Part shown: positions 10,233 to 19,665 of the stretch, piece after piece
Layout: each line of letters starts with the position of its first letter
Numbering within the stretch: the first letter of the stretch is position 1
Origin: Willaertia magna
Taxonomy: Eukaryota; Heterolobosea; Eutetramitea; Acrasida; Naegleriidae
Direction of reading: 5' to 3'
DNA length: 63,636 nt
Assembly: GCA_902984215.1 (NCBI GenBank)
Contig: CADWAF010005441.1
Span: 1-63,636, forward strand
Position numbers and translations under genes: made by a program
Notes under the pieces: generated by a model
What the model was told of the DNA's origin: nothing
What the model saw: only the letters and a program-made list of their open reading frames with translations
The model's database searches: none

Positions 10233-10509
10233 TTTTATGTGTGAATATTTTTTTTATTTAAAAATTATATTTTTTGAGTTAAGGTTAATTACGTTTTATT
10301 AAATTTGAAAATTAAATAATTTTAGGATACAGCTTGGCAAGATGCTTGGTGTGTGCAAGACATACCCTTCCTTATGTTAAAAAACAATTCGTTGTAATTT
10401 AAATTAAACGTTTATCCTTATCGACTATAATTTCATCATCTCTCCTTCTAGTCGCATTTGCAATAGCCTTATAAACTTAAACCAACATTTACAACACATC
10501 AAGTTTCAA

Positions 10510-12780
10510 ATGCCAAACACTCCAAAGATTTCAATAAAAAAAATGTTCGAAAGTGCGTTTGAATCCAATCCCGAAGATAATAGACCCAAAAGATTTTCCT
10601 TGGTTGATCCTTTTAAACGAAAACAAAGTGGAAAACTAATTGTCAAAGTAATTGAAGCTAGAAAACTTGCCGCTAAAGATATCTTTACTAATTCATCTGA
10701 TCCTTACTGTAAGATTGAACGTAAGTTTTTATTTTCTTTAAAAGAAATTGAAATTCAATGAATCATTGAATAATTATTATGCAATCAAATTTTTTATTAA
10801 TAATTCTAAAACAATTAATAAACAGTTGAACCACATGAATTACGTACTTCTATAATTTATAGAAATTTAAATCCAATGTGGAATGAAGAATTTTCATTAG
10901 AAATATTTACTCATGAATTTATTAAAATAACAGTGATGGATCATGATGACATTGGACAAGATGATTTTTTAGGATTTATTGAAATACCAATACAATCCAT
11001 TACATCTCCATCTAATACTACAACTTTACAAGTTACAGCTGATGCAATGAGTGTCACTACAGATCGTTGGTATAAATTAAAAGCAAGAAATTTAAAAGAT
11101 AAAATTTCAGGTGAAATTCATTTACAATTTAAATATTTTCCAAATTTATCAAATACAATGAGTAAAAAGAATTCATCAAATAGTAGACGTAGAGATACAA
11201 GAGTAAGAGTTAAAAAAGATTCTAATGATGGAAGTAATATTAATCAACATTTTCAAAGTGTTACACCTTTAGGTGTTACTTTAAATAATCAATTAATTAA
11301 TAATTTATGTGAACAACCTACAACTAGTATTACAACAAGTAATAATTTAATAAATGAAATAGAGAATGAAGAAGAAGAAGATTTAACAAGTTCACAAAAT
11401 ATTTCAACACCTACTTTATCTATTTTAGATTTTATTAAAAGTGAATCTAATTTGAGAAATTGTATTTATTTAAAAGAATTTTTAGAGAATGATTTATCAA
11501 ATGAGAATTTAGAATGTTTATTAGCAATTGAGAATTATAAATTAAAATTAAAAAGAAAATATTTTAAATGTGCTAAACAAATGGCATTATATGTTTTTAA
11601 TAATTTTATAAAATTTGGATCTGAAAAAGAAATTTATTTAAATTTAGAAAGAAAAATATATTATAATGAATTATTTAATTTTATATCTGTAAGAAGAAAT
11701 AAAAAGAATGAATGGATGACAAAAGATCTATTTGATGATATAACCCATCATTTAGCTCATTTGATAGAAAGTGATATCTTCCCGCGTTTTGTAAAATCTA
11801 CACATTTCCAAGAGTACAATAGCGTAATGGAATGGTCTTTTCAATTTAATGAAATTACAAATTTTTCAAAGATAAAAAGGCGGGTACTTTTAAATGCATT
11901 TTTAGAGCAAGTATTAGATGATGAAGATGTTTTATTCTTAAAGAAGAAGATATTGCAGAGAGAGAAGAAGGAAAGGTTAGATGAATGGGATAGAGAGGAG
12001 GGAGAAGAATGTTTATGGGATTTAAATTTTAAGGAGTGGCTAGTGAGAGAAGAGGATTTAATGGATGACGAAGATGAGGAGGATAGTAGTGATGATGAAG
12101 GGGAGGTAAAAGTAGTAGATGAATTAGATATTAAAGAAGAACAAAAGGATGAAAAGATTGAAACAAATGCTAGTACTACTGTTAATAGTGATATTGATGG
12201 GTCGGAGAATGCAATACTGAACAATAATGAAGGCTTGACAATGCCTCCAAAACAAGAAGAAAAGATTTCTAAGGAAGTAGATAATACAACGATAGTTAAT
12301 GACATTAATACAAATAATGAAAGTAATAATGATGATTCAACAGAATTATTACCATCCCCTCCATCTGCTAATTCTTCAAAAAGAGGATCAATGCTAAAAG
12401 AAGGAACAAAAAAGGTAGAAGAACAAAATAACAAGGATACCCCCACAACACCAACAGATACAACAAATGTCAACCCGAAGGTACTGAACGCTAGCTCAAT
12501 AGTTTTTTCGTCACATCTTAATTTAAAACAAGGCCTATCTAAAACAAACAATAACAATAAGGAGAATAAGGAAAATAACAACAATAATAGTAGTTTAATT
12601 AATAAGCTCAGAAAAAGTAAGAATGCAAGTTTAGATGCAACTTCACCACCAATATTAGGAACATCAAACCAAGCAGAAATAGACAATAAAGAGGAACGTA
12701 ACCTTGGTCAGAAAAGAAGATCTCTTAGTTCTAAATTGTGGAGTAAAATGAAAATATTTGAAAGAAATTCAGAAAAATAA
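10510..12780 (+). CDS. C2-RGS domain protein (two exons)
   Basis: Exons 10510-10720 and 10826-12780, joined over a 105-base GTAAGT..CAG intron; the product is 721 residues. The join restores an uninterrupted C2 domain: D-P-Y-C-K-I-E then L-E-P-H-E-L-R. C2 covers ~37-177 and keeps likely calcium ligands (D-I-F..S-S-D-P-Y and M-D-H-D-D-I-G-Q-D-D). An RGS domain follows at ~267-400 (L-K-E-F-L..N-E-N-L-E-C-L and I-F-P-R-F-V-K-S-x-x-F-Q-E-Y). The last ~300 residues are acidic, Asn/Ser/Thr-rich and low in complexity. By family, C2 gives calcium-dependent membrane binding and RGS speeds GTP hydrolysis on G-alpha, so this is probably a calcium-recruited G-protein regulator. Confidence 0.85.
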
Positions 12781-12952
12781 ATTGTACATTATAATCTGCA
12801 GATTAAATAATGAACCGTGTGGTTTCCATTGTTTTGGGTTCTTCCTTCTCCAATACCCCTCCAAAACAATTTTCTATGATCTTTACACATTTCACACGGA
12901 TGTCTTCGAATTGAATGTTTCTAATCCCGTCAAAATAAAAATATTAAAAAAA

Positions 12953-15285
12953 ATGTCAATAGTTTTAGATCAATTTTATGAAGTCTCTGATATTTTTCTA
13001 CAAAATGTTAATCAATTAGTTTTAGAAGGTAGTACTGCTGTTACAACAACATCATCTTATATTCTATCTTCTATAATGGATGAAGTAGGTTGGAATAGTA
13101 CTGCCTGTAAATCATATGATTCAGTTAGTTCAATTATGCCAAACTCAATGGATCTTTGTGTTTGGGAAGGATGGATTGCCGTAAGTATTATTAAATATAT
13201 TTATAATTTAAATAATAATTTTAAAAAGTGGATTATTTTAATAATGTGTTTAGTTTTATTCTTTGGATTAGTTTTAACATTTATTACATGGTTAATTTTT
13301 ATTTCTTTCCAATTTTGTAAAAGTCGTTTAATTAAAACAAAAACATTTCAACGTCGTGAATATAGAAGTGTTGATGATCAAGAAATTTACAATAGATTTA
13401 TAGGTGAATCAACAAATAATGATTCTAGAAATGCTTTACAAAGAAGAGAAGGAACTAAAAATTTATTTATAAAATGTTGTAGTTTAAATTTTTATTTAAA
13501 TATTTTATTATTAACATTAATTGCAGTTATTGGAATAGTTTTTTGTATAATGTTTACAATTAGTTTTAGACAAGCTATTGAACCAACTTATAGTACTTTA
13601 CAAAAAACACAACAAGTATTAAATTCTACTGGAACTATTTTACAAAATGCAACTGAAAGTCTTTCTGGTTTTACTCTTTATTATAATCTTACTTATCAGA
13701 ACGTCTCCGATTCGATTCCTGCTGGAGTGAATTATTTAAGTTTATCGGTAAAATATAATCCACAACGTTTACATTTAGAAGATTTAATTTATAATATTTT
13801 AGATCCAGCAAGTAGTAATTTATATAATACAAATTTAGAAATTTATAAAATTATAGATAATTATAATGATATTACTGCAAATAGTTCTATAAATGTATAT
13901 AATTTAGATGATGTATTTAATTATTATAATTTATTAACAAATGGCTTGATTAATGACATGCATCAATCACATGAACATTTAGTTACTGCTTTAAACTATA
14001 CACAATACGTAGTTGATCATTTAAATTACTCTAAAAATGGTTTTGATTCAACCTCTCATAATTGGTTAGATATGTGGACTGGTGTATTTGTTCCATTAAG
14101 TTTAACAGCAAATGATACTTCAGAGAAAATGTTAAAATTCTCAAATTTATTACAAAATAATCCACCAGATAATATTTTAAATAATTTAAAATTAGCTGAA
14201 AATATACGTTTAGCAGTATTTATTATTGCATTTTGTTTAATTTTAATGTTATTTACATTAGGTGGTAGTTATACAAATTATAAACGTTCAAATATTGGTA
14301 TGGGATGTATTGGTTTTTTAAGTTGTTCTTTAATATTTTGGTTTTTATTATTTACAGCTGCTAGTCTTGGTTTAATATTATTAATTTTACCATTATGTAA
14401 GAATGGTGATCAATTTATGAATGTTGACAAGTGTAAGTATTATTTTATTAATTGTATTATTTAATATTTATTTAAATAGTACCACAATTTGCAAAAGAAA
14501 GTGAATTTATTTATTATTTTAATGTTACAGATAATTTATTACATTGTTATGGTAATCAAACAGTTTTAGATGCATTACAAGAAATGCAAGAAGGTTGGTG
14601 GGCATCAGAAGATGATTATCAAAACTTTTTTAATCATTTAATTGAAAGTTTAGAATTTTTAAATTTTAAAGATCAAGTAATGATTGTTGTAAATAATGGT
14701 TTTGAATTATTAAAAGGAATGTATCAAATGCAAGGTAATTCTATTCCAAATATAGGTTCTGCTTTGGAACAATTAAAATTAGAAAATCAAAACTTTTTAA
14801 ATCGTGTAATGAATGATAGTAATTATCAAATTACAACAGATGAACAATTACAACGTGTTAAAGAATTCCAACAAACAATGAGTGATAAATTAAATCAAAT
14901 TTTAACAATGACTGATGACGTTTATGGTAAATGGCAAAATGCAAGTGATTGGTTTAATGAATACTCTTTCCCTGAATTTTTAGAATCATATAATGCTGGT
15001 GAACAATTCTTAGCTGATCATATTCAAATGTTAGAACCAAGTGTTAATAATTTAATTAATTATGCTCAACAAGTTGGTAATGCTTTATTAGATTTTAGAT
15101 CTTATTCACATTGTGGATTTTTAGGTCAAGAATTAAATGATATTAATAATAGAGTATGTTCTGGATTGATTGGCATTTCATCAATTGGTTTTACTGCCTC
15201 AAATATTATTATTGGTATTTTATTATTTGCTTTATTCCCATTGACTTTAGTTTTAGCTACTAGTTTTAAATATGAAGATAATTAA
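12953..15285 (+). CDS. Five-TM prominin/tweety-like membrane protein (at least two exons)
   Basis: Start chosen at ATG 12953, since the upstream open frame overlaps the C2-RGS gene. Exons 12953-14432 and 14480-15285, with a 47-base GTAAGT..TAG intron; ~761 residues. Five hydrophobic segments are visible: two separated by a ~60-residue loop, then a ~200-residue loop with several N-x-S/T sites, two close together, a second long loop, and one near the C-terminus. This is the topology of prominin and tweety proteins, whose homologs organise membrane protrusions or act as membrane scaffolds. No signal peptide is obvious. A second GTAAGT..AAG segment, 13181-13228, is 48 bases long, in frame and without stops, and may be a further intron; if so the protein is 16 residues shorter. 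Confidence 0.65.
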
Positions 15286-15591
15286 TTGTATACACTACTT
15301 GGTATTTTTTGTAATAAATAGTTATTTATCACTTAATGATTTAATTGATAAGTGTTAAAAAACGAACTGTGCTGTTGCACTGGAACTCCTTTTCGATGTT
15401 AAGGGAAGATGTTTGTTTAAAGATAGTGGGTTGTGTAGATCTTATGACAATTTTTTAGTGAATTACTTTCTTTGGAAACTTTCTTGCATGGGATGTGACT
15501 TATTTCACTCACAACTAGAAAATATAAAAAGAGTTAAATACAACTGATTTAATTTCATACAATTCAAAAAAATTATTACTATCATATCAGA
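15286..15591. other. Intergenic spacer and promoter of secreted protein gene
   Basis: No open frame of note. It holds the 3' flank of the five-TM gene and the promoter of the Tyr/Lys/Gly-rich secreted protein, including a TATA-like element. GC content is higher in 15360-15500 than in the surrounding coding sequence. Confidence 0.5.
15523..15530 (+). promoter_or_regulatory. TATA-like element
   Basis: Reads TATAAAAA, 62 bases before the ATG at 15592, in a comparatively GC-richer spacer where it stands out. Position fits a core promoter with a short leader. TATA-like strings are common in AT-rich DNA, so confidence is modest. Confidence 0.4.
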
Positions 15592-16035
15592 ATGAATAAG
15601 AAATTGTTATTAATTCTTGTTTTGGCATTAATTGTCTTTACCTGCTTTGTATTTGGCAGAGAAGAAGGTGGTGGTTATGGTGGATACGATGGCTATGGTA
15701 AGAGATACAAGAGACACAAGTACAGACCTTATAAGAGATACAAGCACTATTATCCTTACAAGAGACATAAGTATTATTGGCCACGTAAATACAAGCATTA
15801 TGGTAAATACGGCAAACATGGCAAGTATGGTAAACATGGTGGTTATGGTGGTTATGGTGGTAAATATGATTACAAAGAGGGAGAAGAATCAGATGAAAAC
15901 AATGATGATAACGAGGCAACTGTCTTAGGTGGAGGATTTGGTCATGGAGATACTAAGAAATTAATTTGTCGTAAAATCTATAAACACGGAAAGAAGATTT
16001 TCATTTGCAAACGTAAACATGATTGGAAACATTAA
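15592..16035 (+). CDS. Small secreted Tyr/Lys/Gly-rich protein
   Basis: 147 residues. An M-N-K-K-L signal peptide runs to about residue 22. The mature part begins with Gly/Tyr repeats (G-G-Y-G-G-Y), then a block of K-Y, K-R-H-K and Y-K-R-Y words (residues 37-82), another G-G-Y-G-G-Y, an acidic stretch (95-107), then E-A-T-V-L-G-G-G at 108-115 and a basic tail with two cysteines. Many K-R pairs could be processing sites. It resembles the secreted protein at 45832 in signal peptide, Tyr/Lys blocks and the acidic-plus-(S)TLG-like motif. The function is unknown; a structural, adhesive or cationic secreted peptide are all possible. A TGTAAAT word follows the stop closely. Confidence 0.7.
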   Translation: MNKKLLLILVLALIVFTCFVFGREEGGGYGGYDGYGKRYKRHKYRPYKRYKHYYPYKRHKYYWPRKYKHYGKYGKHGKYGKHGGYGGYGGKYDYKEGEESDENNDDNEATVLGGGFGHGDTKKLICRKIYKHGKKIFICKRKHDWKH

Positions 16036-16171
16036 TCTCTTTGTAAATTAAATTGTAAAATTGCTGAAGTTACTTACTTGTAAATATTGACAATAAATAA
16101 TTAGTGTGTTAAAATTAACTAGTTTACTTTACTACAACAAGTTCACTAACGAACAATAATTGTGATATTTA

Positions 16172-16904
16172 TTAAAATAAAATAGTACTTATTATTACAA
16201 ATAATAAACTTAATAAAAACACACTAGTATTATTATACTTTACAGAACCACCATCATTACTATTCTTTCTAACTGGATTAGAAGTTTTACCAGATGTTGA
16301 TGCTGCAATATAAGGTTTTTGTCCAGCATAATTTCCAGCAGTGTAATAATTACAAACAATAATAGTTGCACCATTCCAAGAAGTATCTAAATTCTTAACT
16401 GTACTACATACTTGTTTAGAACAACCAATCTTTGTGGTAGCTGCCCAAACGAGTTGTGTATAATGTAGACATTCACCTCCCTTAATGATTTTTAAATAAA
16501 TTGTTTAACATAATTTAAATAATAATACTTACAACACAAGCGTTTTTAGTGTAATCATAAAAAGAAATTTCTTCAAACCAAGAAGCAACAGAAGCATTTA
16601 CAATATTTGTTATTCCTTTTGCAATATATAAATTTTCACCAATTGTAGATCCATATTGCGTACTTCTTTGACCATTGTGAGCCCAGGTGCAAGTAGCTGC
16701 ATAATTTACAGCAACATTTGCTAATTTATCTTCCCATGCAACAGATTGCATATTTGATGGTTTTGGACTAAGTAAAGGTGAAAATCTATAGTTATTGTGG
16801 TATTGAACCATTTGTTGTTTTTCTTGTTCAGTTAATTGACAATAGACATTAGTGAAAGAGAAAATGAAGAAGAGAAGTAAAGTGAAAAGGGAATAATTTG
16901 GCAT
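16172..16904 (-). CDS. CAP/SCP-domain secreted protein, likely GPI-anchored (two exons)
   Basis: Exons 16533-16904 and 16172-16480 (phase 0), with a 52-base GTAAGT..AAG intron. Start is ATG 16904; the frame continues upstream only to TTG. Residues 1-22 are a signal peptide. The CAP domain shows H-N-N-Y-R, W-A-H-N, I-G-E-N-L-Y and, only after splicing, C-L-H-Y-T-Q-L-V-W and V-C-N-Y-Y; these are the family's signature elements with paired cysteines. The C-terminus is Ser/Asn-rich followed by a terminal hydrophobic stretch ([11 protein letters not shown]..), as in GPI-anchored proteins. CAP proteins are secreted and often bind sterols or lipids; the specific role here is unknown. PIG-X, a GPI-synthesis factor, is also in the window. 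Confidence 0.85.
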
Positions 16905-17374
16905 TTGTTTTTGATGTTTTTTGAAAAATGATTGTTGATTTTTGGGGTGATTGGACAACCCGCTAAATCTCTGTTACCGTAACTACAGTATTAACTACTG
17001 CATTAGGTTTATGATTCTTGTCGTTTGAGGCAAATAGGAAGGCAATGTTAAATCTTATTTACAAAGTAAACTAATTGATGTTTTAAATTTTTACTTGTCC
17101 CCTTTACGAACGAAGTGCTTAACTGTGTGGTTGTTAATGTAATTTACTTTGGTTGTTTTGACTGAAAAGAGTGAATTTTTAGATCTTGTTGCATTAGGGC
17201 CATACTTTTAAAACATCATGATGCACCTCTCATCTGTTGCTTTGAACCTGAACAAACACCAGAACGCTCTTCAATTTTGTTTCTATTCCACTCTCCCGCC
17301 AATTTTTTAAGTAGAGCAGCTCAAAGATTTAAAAGGCCATGACTATAACAAACAGCAGAGTTCACAAGCAAAAA
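16905..17374. other. Divergent promoter region between CAP and TM2 genes
   Basis: No coding or RNA gene seen. It separates two divergently transcribed genes. It contains a CTCTCCCGCCAAT word (17291-17303) that is one base off the E2F consensus and includes CCAAT, 72 bases upstream of the TM2 start. Confidence 0.5.
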
Positions 17375-17907
17375 ATGTCTCCACTTAAATTCATCCTAGC
17401 ATCTGTAAGTTTTTTGATATAAAGAGAAAGGATAACAGACTTTTCAATTCTTTACAGATTTTCACTTTTGTAGTTTGTTTTGTAGTTTTATCTGTTTTCA
17501 TGGACGGAAACATCCAACCATCCCATTGTGAAATCAAAGTTTTAAAGATAGATGATGCAAATTCACCTTTCCCAACAATTGATGGAGTAATGGACTCACC
17601 AATTTATAATGGTACTCCGTAAGTAATTCTTTTAATCTTTTGTTTTACAAATGAACTGACAACAATTATTTCAATTAGACCATATAATTGTCCTAGATCC
17701 GAAACTCAATCTAAGTTATCAATGTTTTTAATTTCATTCTTTGTTGGAGGATTAGCAGTTGATAGATTTATTATGGGTTATACTTGTATTGGTGTTGCAA
17801 AACTTTTAGTTCCAACTTGTGGTATTTGGCAATTAGTTGATTGGATTTTAATTTTAACTGGAGGATTATATATGAGTAATGGTTGTGCTTTATACAACGA
17901 TATGTAA
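17375..17907 (+). CDS. TM2-domain protein (three exons)
   Basis: Exons 17375-17404 (only 30 bases), 17458-17618 and 17679-17907, with GTAAGT introns of 53 and 60 bases; 139 residues. The first exon plus the start of the second make a signal peptide (M-S-P-L-K-F-I-L-A-S then I-F-T-F-V-V-C-F..). A short luminal segment with cysteines precedes the TM2 domain: S-F-F-V-G-G-L-A-V-D-R-F, then I-G-V-A-K-L-L, then G-I-W-Q-L-V-D-W. The D-R-F motif between the two membrane helices is typical of TM2D proteins. Function of the family in protists is not established. The first exon is too short to be found without splicing. Confidence 0.85.
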
Positions 17908-18011
17908 AACAACAACTATTATTTAAACATATTTATCAATTAATAAACTAAGTTTTTATTTATTAAATATTAGTTCTGTATAATTATTTATGTGTAATTT
18001 TTTTTTTAAAA

Positions 18012-18686
18012 ATGTCGGAACAAGTTCAGCAACAAGAAACACCAACAACAACAATTAATAATAATAATATTTTGTTAAATAATAAATTACCTAATAAAAG
18101 TAAAACAGAGAAATGGGATAGACATCAAATAGAAAATTATATATTAAATTATTTAACAATTCCAGAAAAGAATTTTAATTTAAAACCACCAGCATATTAT
18201 AGAAAAAAAGAAGGAGTTAAAGATCCAATAGTTGTAAAAGATAAAAGTAATTTAATAAATTTTTTAAATGATAATAATAATACGAAAGGTAATAATAATT
18301 TAGATGAAGAATATTTACCTAATGATACAAGTATGGTTGAAGAAGTACCTAGAGAAGTATCTTCCGATTATTTTCAAGAAGAATTTAAAAAACCTTTAAC
18401 GGATGATCAAATGAAGAATTTTAATATGTTTAAAATGTTTTATAAATTAGCCTCTACTAAATGTTTTTCTTATGCTTCATTAGCTGGAGCATCGATAGCA
18501 GCACCTGTTGCTTTATTCGTTTCTTTTAGATATAGAGGATTAGGTAAAGAACGTTTTTCAGCTTTAATTGAAAAAACATCTTATTCTTTCTTTATTCCTT
18601 TCTTTATTGTTTATCCTATATGTAAATGGCAAAAGGTTAAGAAGGATGAGAAGTTAAGAGAGGCTGTAAAGGGAAGAAATTATTAA
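18012..18686 (+). CDS. Unknown protein with C-terminal membrane segments
   Basis: 224 residues from ATG 18012. The first ~130 residues are Asn/Lys-rich and acidic without a recognisable domain. Two hydrophobic segments follow (around 158-173, A-S-L-A-G-A-S-I-A-A-P-V-A-L-F, and 192-206, F-F-I-P-F-F-I-V-Y-P), and the end is basic. No signal peptide, so it may be an organelle membrane protein, for example mitochondrial, but that is a guess. It converges with the gene at 18727, leaving only 40 bases between the two stops. Confidence 0.6.
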   Translation: MSEQVQQQETPTTTINNNNILLNNKLPNKSKTEKWDRHQIENYILNYLTIPEKNFNLKPPAYYRKKEGVKDPIVVKDKSNLINFLNDNNNTKGNNNLDEEYLPNDTSMVEEVPREVSSDYFQEEFKKPLTDDQMKNFNMFKMFYKLASTKCFSYASLAGASIAAPVALFVSFRYRGLGKERFSALIEKTSYSFFIPFFIVYPICKWQKVKKDEKLREAVKGRNY

Positions 18687-18726
18687 GATTTTTATTTACA
18701 ATTTAAATAAAAAGGAATAATAATGA

Positions 18727-19347
18727 TTAATCAACATTTACTGAAATGAGAAGAGATGGATCTTTTAAATCTTTTTTATAAATTTCTTCTACGTTTGTTA
18801 ATGGTATCCATTCTTCTGCAAATGTTCCTCTAGGGATTTTATTAATGTTAGGTAAGACGATTTCTCCAAGTTTAAAGAATTGTTTTTTCCAACCTGTTGA
18901 AAGATTTCTTTCTTTTCTGTAAATTTCAATGATTAAGGGGAACGGTTCGTTAGATAAATGACGTTGAAAGATATTGACAATGTTACCATTGGTGTTTTCT
19001 GTGTAACTATTATTTTTGGATATACTATTTCTATTGGTTTGTTTGGGTTTTGGGAATTTGGGATGACTGGAACGTTCGTCTGTCTCATCACTGCCTACGA
19101 TTAGGCCATCGAATAGTATTCTGTAACCAAATTTATATTTGGAACCAGAGTTGAATGGTGTAAGACGTTTTCCTTCTAAAATATTGATGGATATAGTGTA
19201 TAATGGATGAACAATCCAGTCAGCATCACAACTTTCAGAAGTAGTACTTGAGAATATACTAGAAGATTTTCTATCTTTCTTTTTTAGTGAAGGAAAATGC
19301 ATAACCTTACATTCCCCAGTTGTGTCTCTTTTTCTTGTTGTAAGCAT
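18727..19347 (-). CDS. C2-like domain protein
   Basis: 206 residues from ATG 19347. After a basic N-terminus, residues ~48-205 look like a C2-type beta sandwich: L-Y-T-I-S-I-N-I-L-E-G-K-R-L, K-F-G-Y-R-I-L-F-D-G, F-P-L-I-I-E-I-Y-R-K-E and L-L-I-S-V-N-V-D at the end. The usual calcium-binding aspartate loops are not evident, so if it binds membranes it probably does so without calcium. An Asn/Ser-rich loop interrupts the middle. The fold call rests on strand pattern and is tentative. Confidence 0.5.
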   Translation of the reverse strand: MLTTRKRDTTGECKVMHFPSLKKKDRKSSSIFSSTTSESCDADWIVHPLYTISINILEGKRLTPFNSGSKYKFGYRILFDGLIVGSDETDERSSHPKFPKPKQTNRNSISKNNSYTENTNGNIVNIFQRHLSNEPFPLIIEIYRKERNLSTGWKKQFFKLGEIVLPNINKIPRGTFAEEWIPLTNVEEIYKKDLKDPSLLISVNVD

Positions 19348-19665
19348 ATTTTTTTAATGTTTATTTGACACACTGATGCTCAGGTGGTTTAAATTGCTAT
19401 TCTATGAGGGAAACTATATAAATAGTTAACATAACAAACCTTAACTTATTATTGATTGATTAAAAGTGGTATTTTGTTTATTAAAGAAGAGTGATGACAT
19501 GCAAGAGAACTTTCCGCCTTAACTTTGAGCACTAACAGATTGACATAATTTACAAAATTAGAAGCTAACTTTAAAGTGATTTGAGGTATATATACTTTTT
19601 ATTTTATTTTTTATAACTTTATGGCTGAGAGATTAAGGTGCATTCATCTACCTCATGTTGAACAA
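19348..19665. other. Intergenic spacer
   Basis: Holds the promoter side of the C2-like gene and the 3' flank of the PABP gene. On the minus strand it contains a TTTTGTAAATTA word (about 19545-19556) of the kind seen after other stops in this window. No gene seen. Confidence 0.5.

Noticed and set aside
11841..12686. Long frame antisense to the C2-RGS tail
   Set aside because: Reads as Ser/Leu/Phe runs, the complement of the acidic Asn/Glu low-complexity coding strand; a shadow.
15628..15928. Alternative frames on both strands over the Tyr/Lys/Gly-rich secreted gene
   Set aside because: Low-complexity repeats keep several frames open. Only the frame with a signal peptide at ATG 15592 is a sensible protein.
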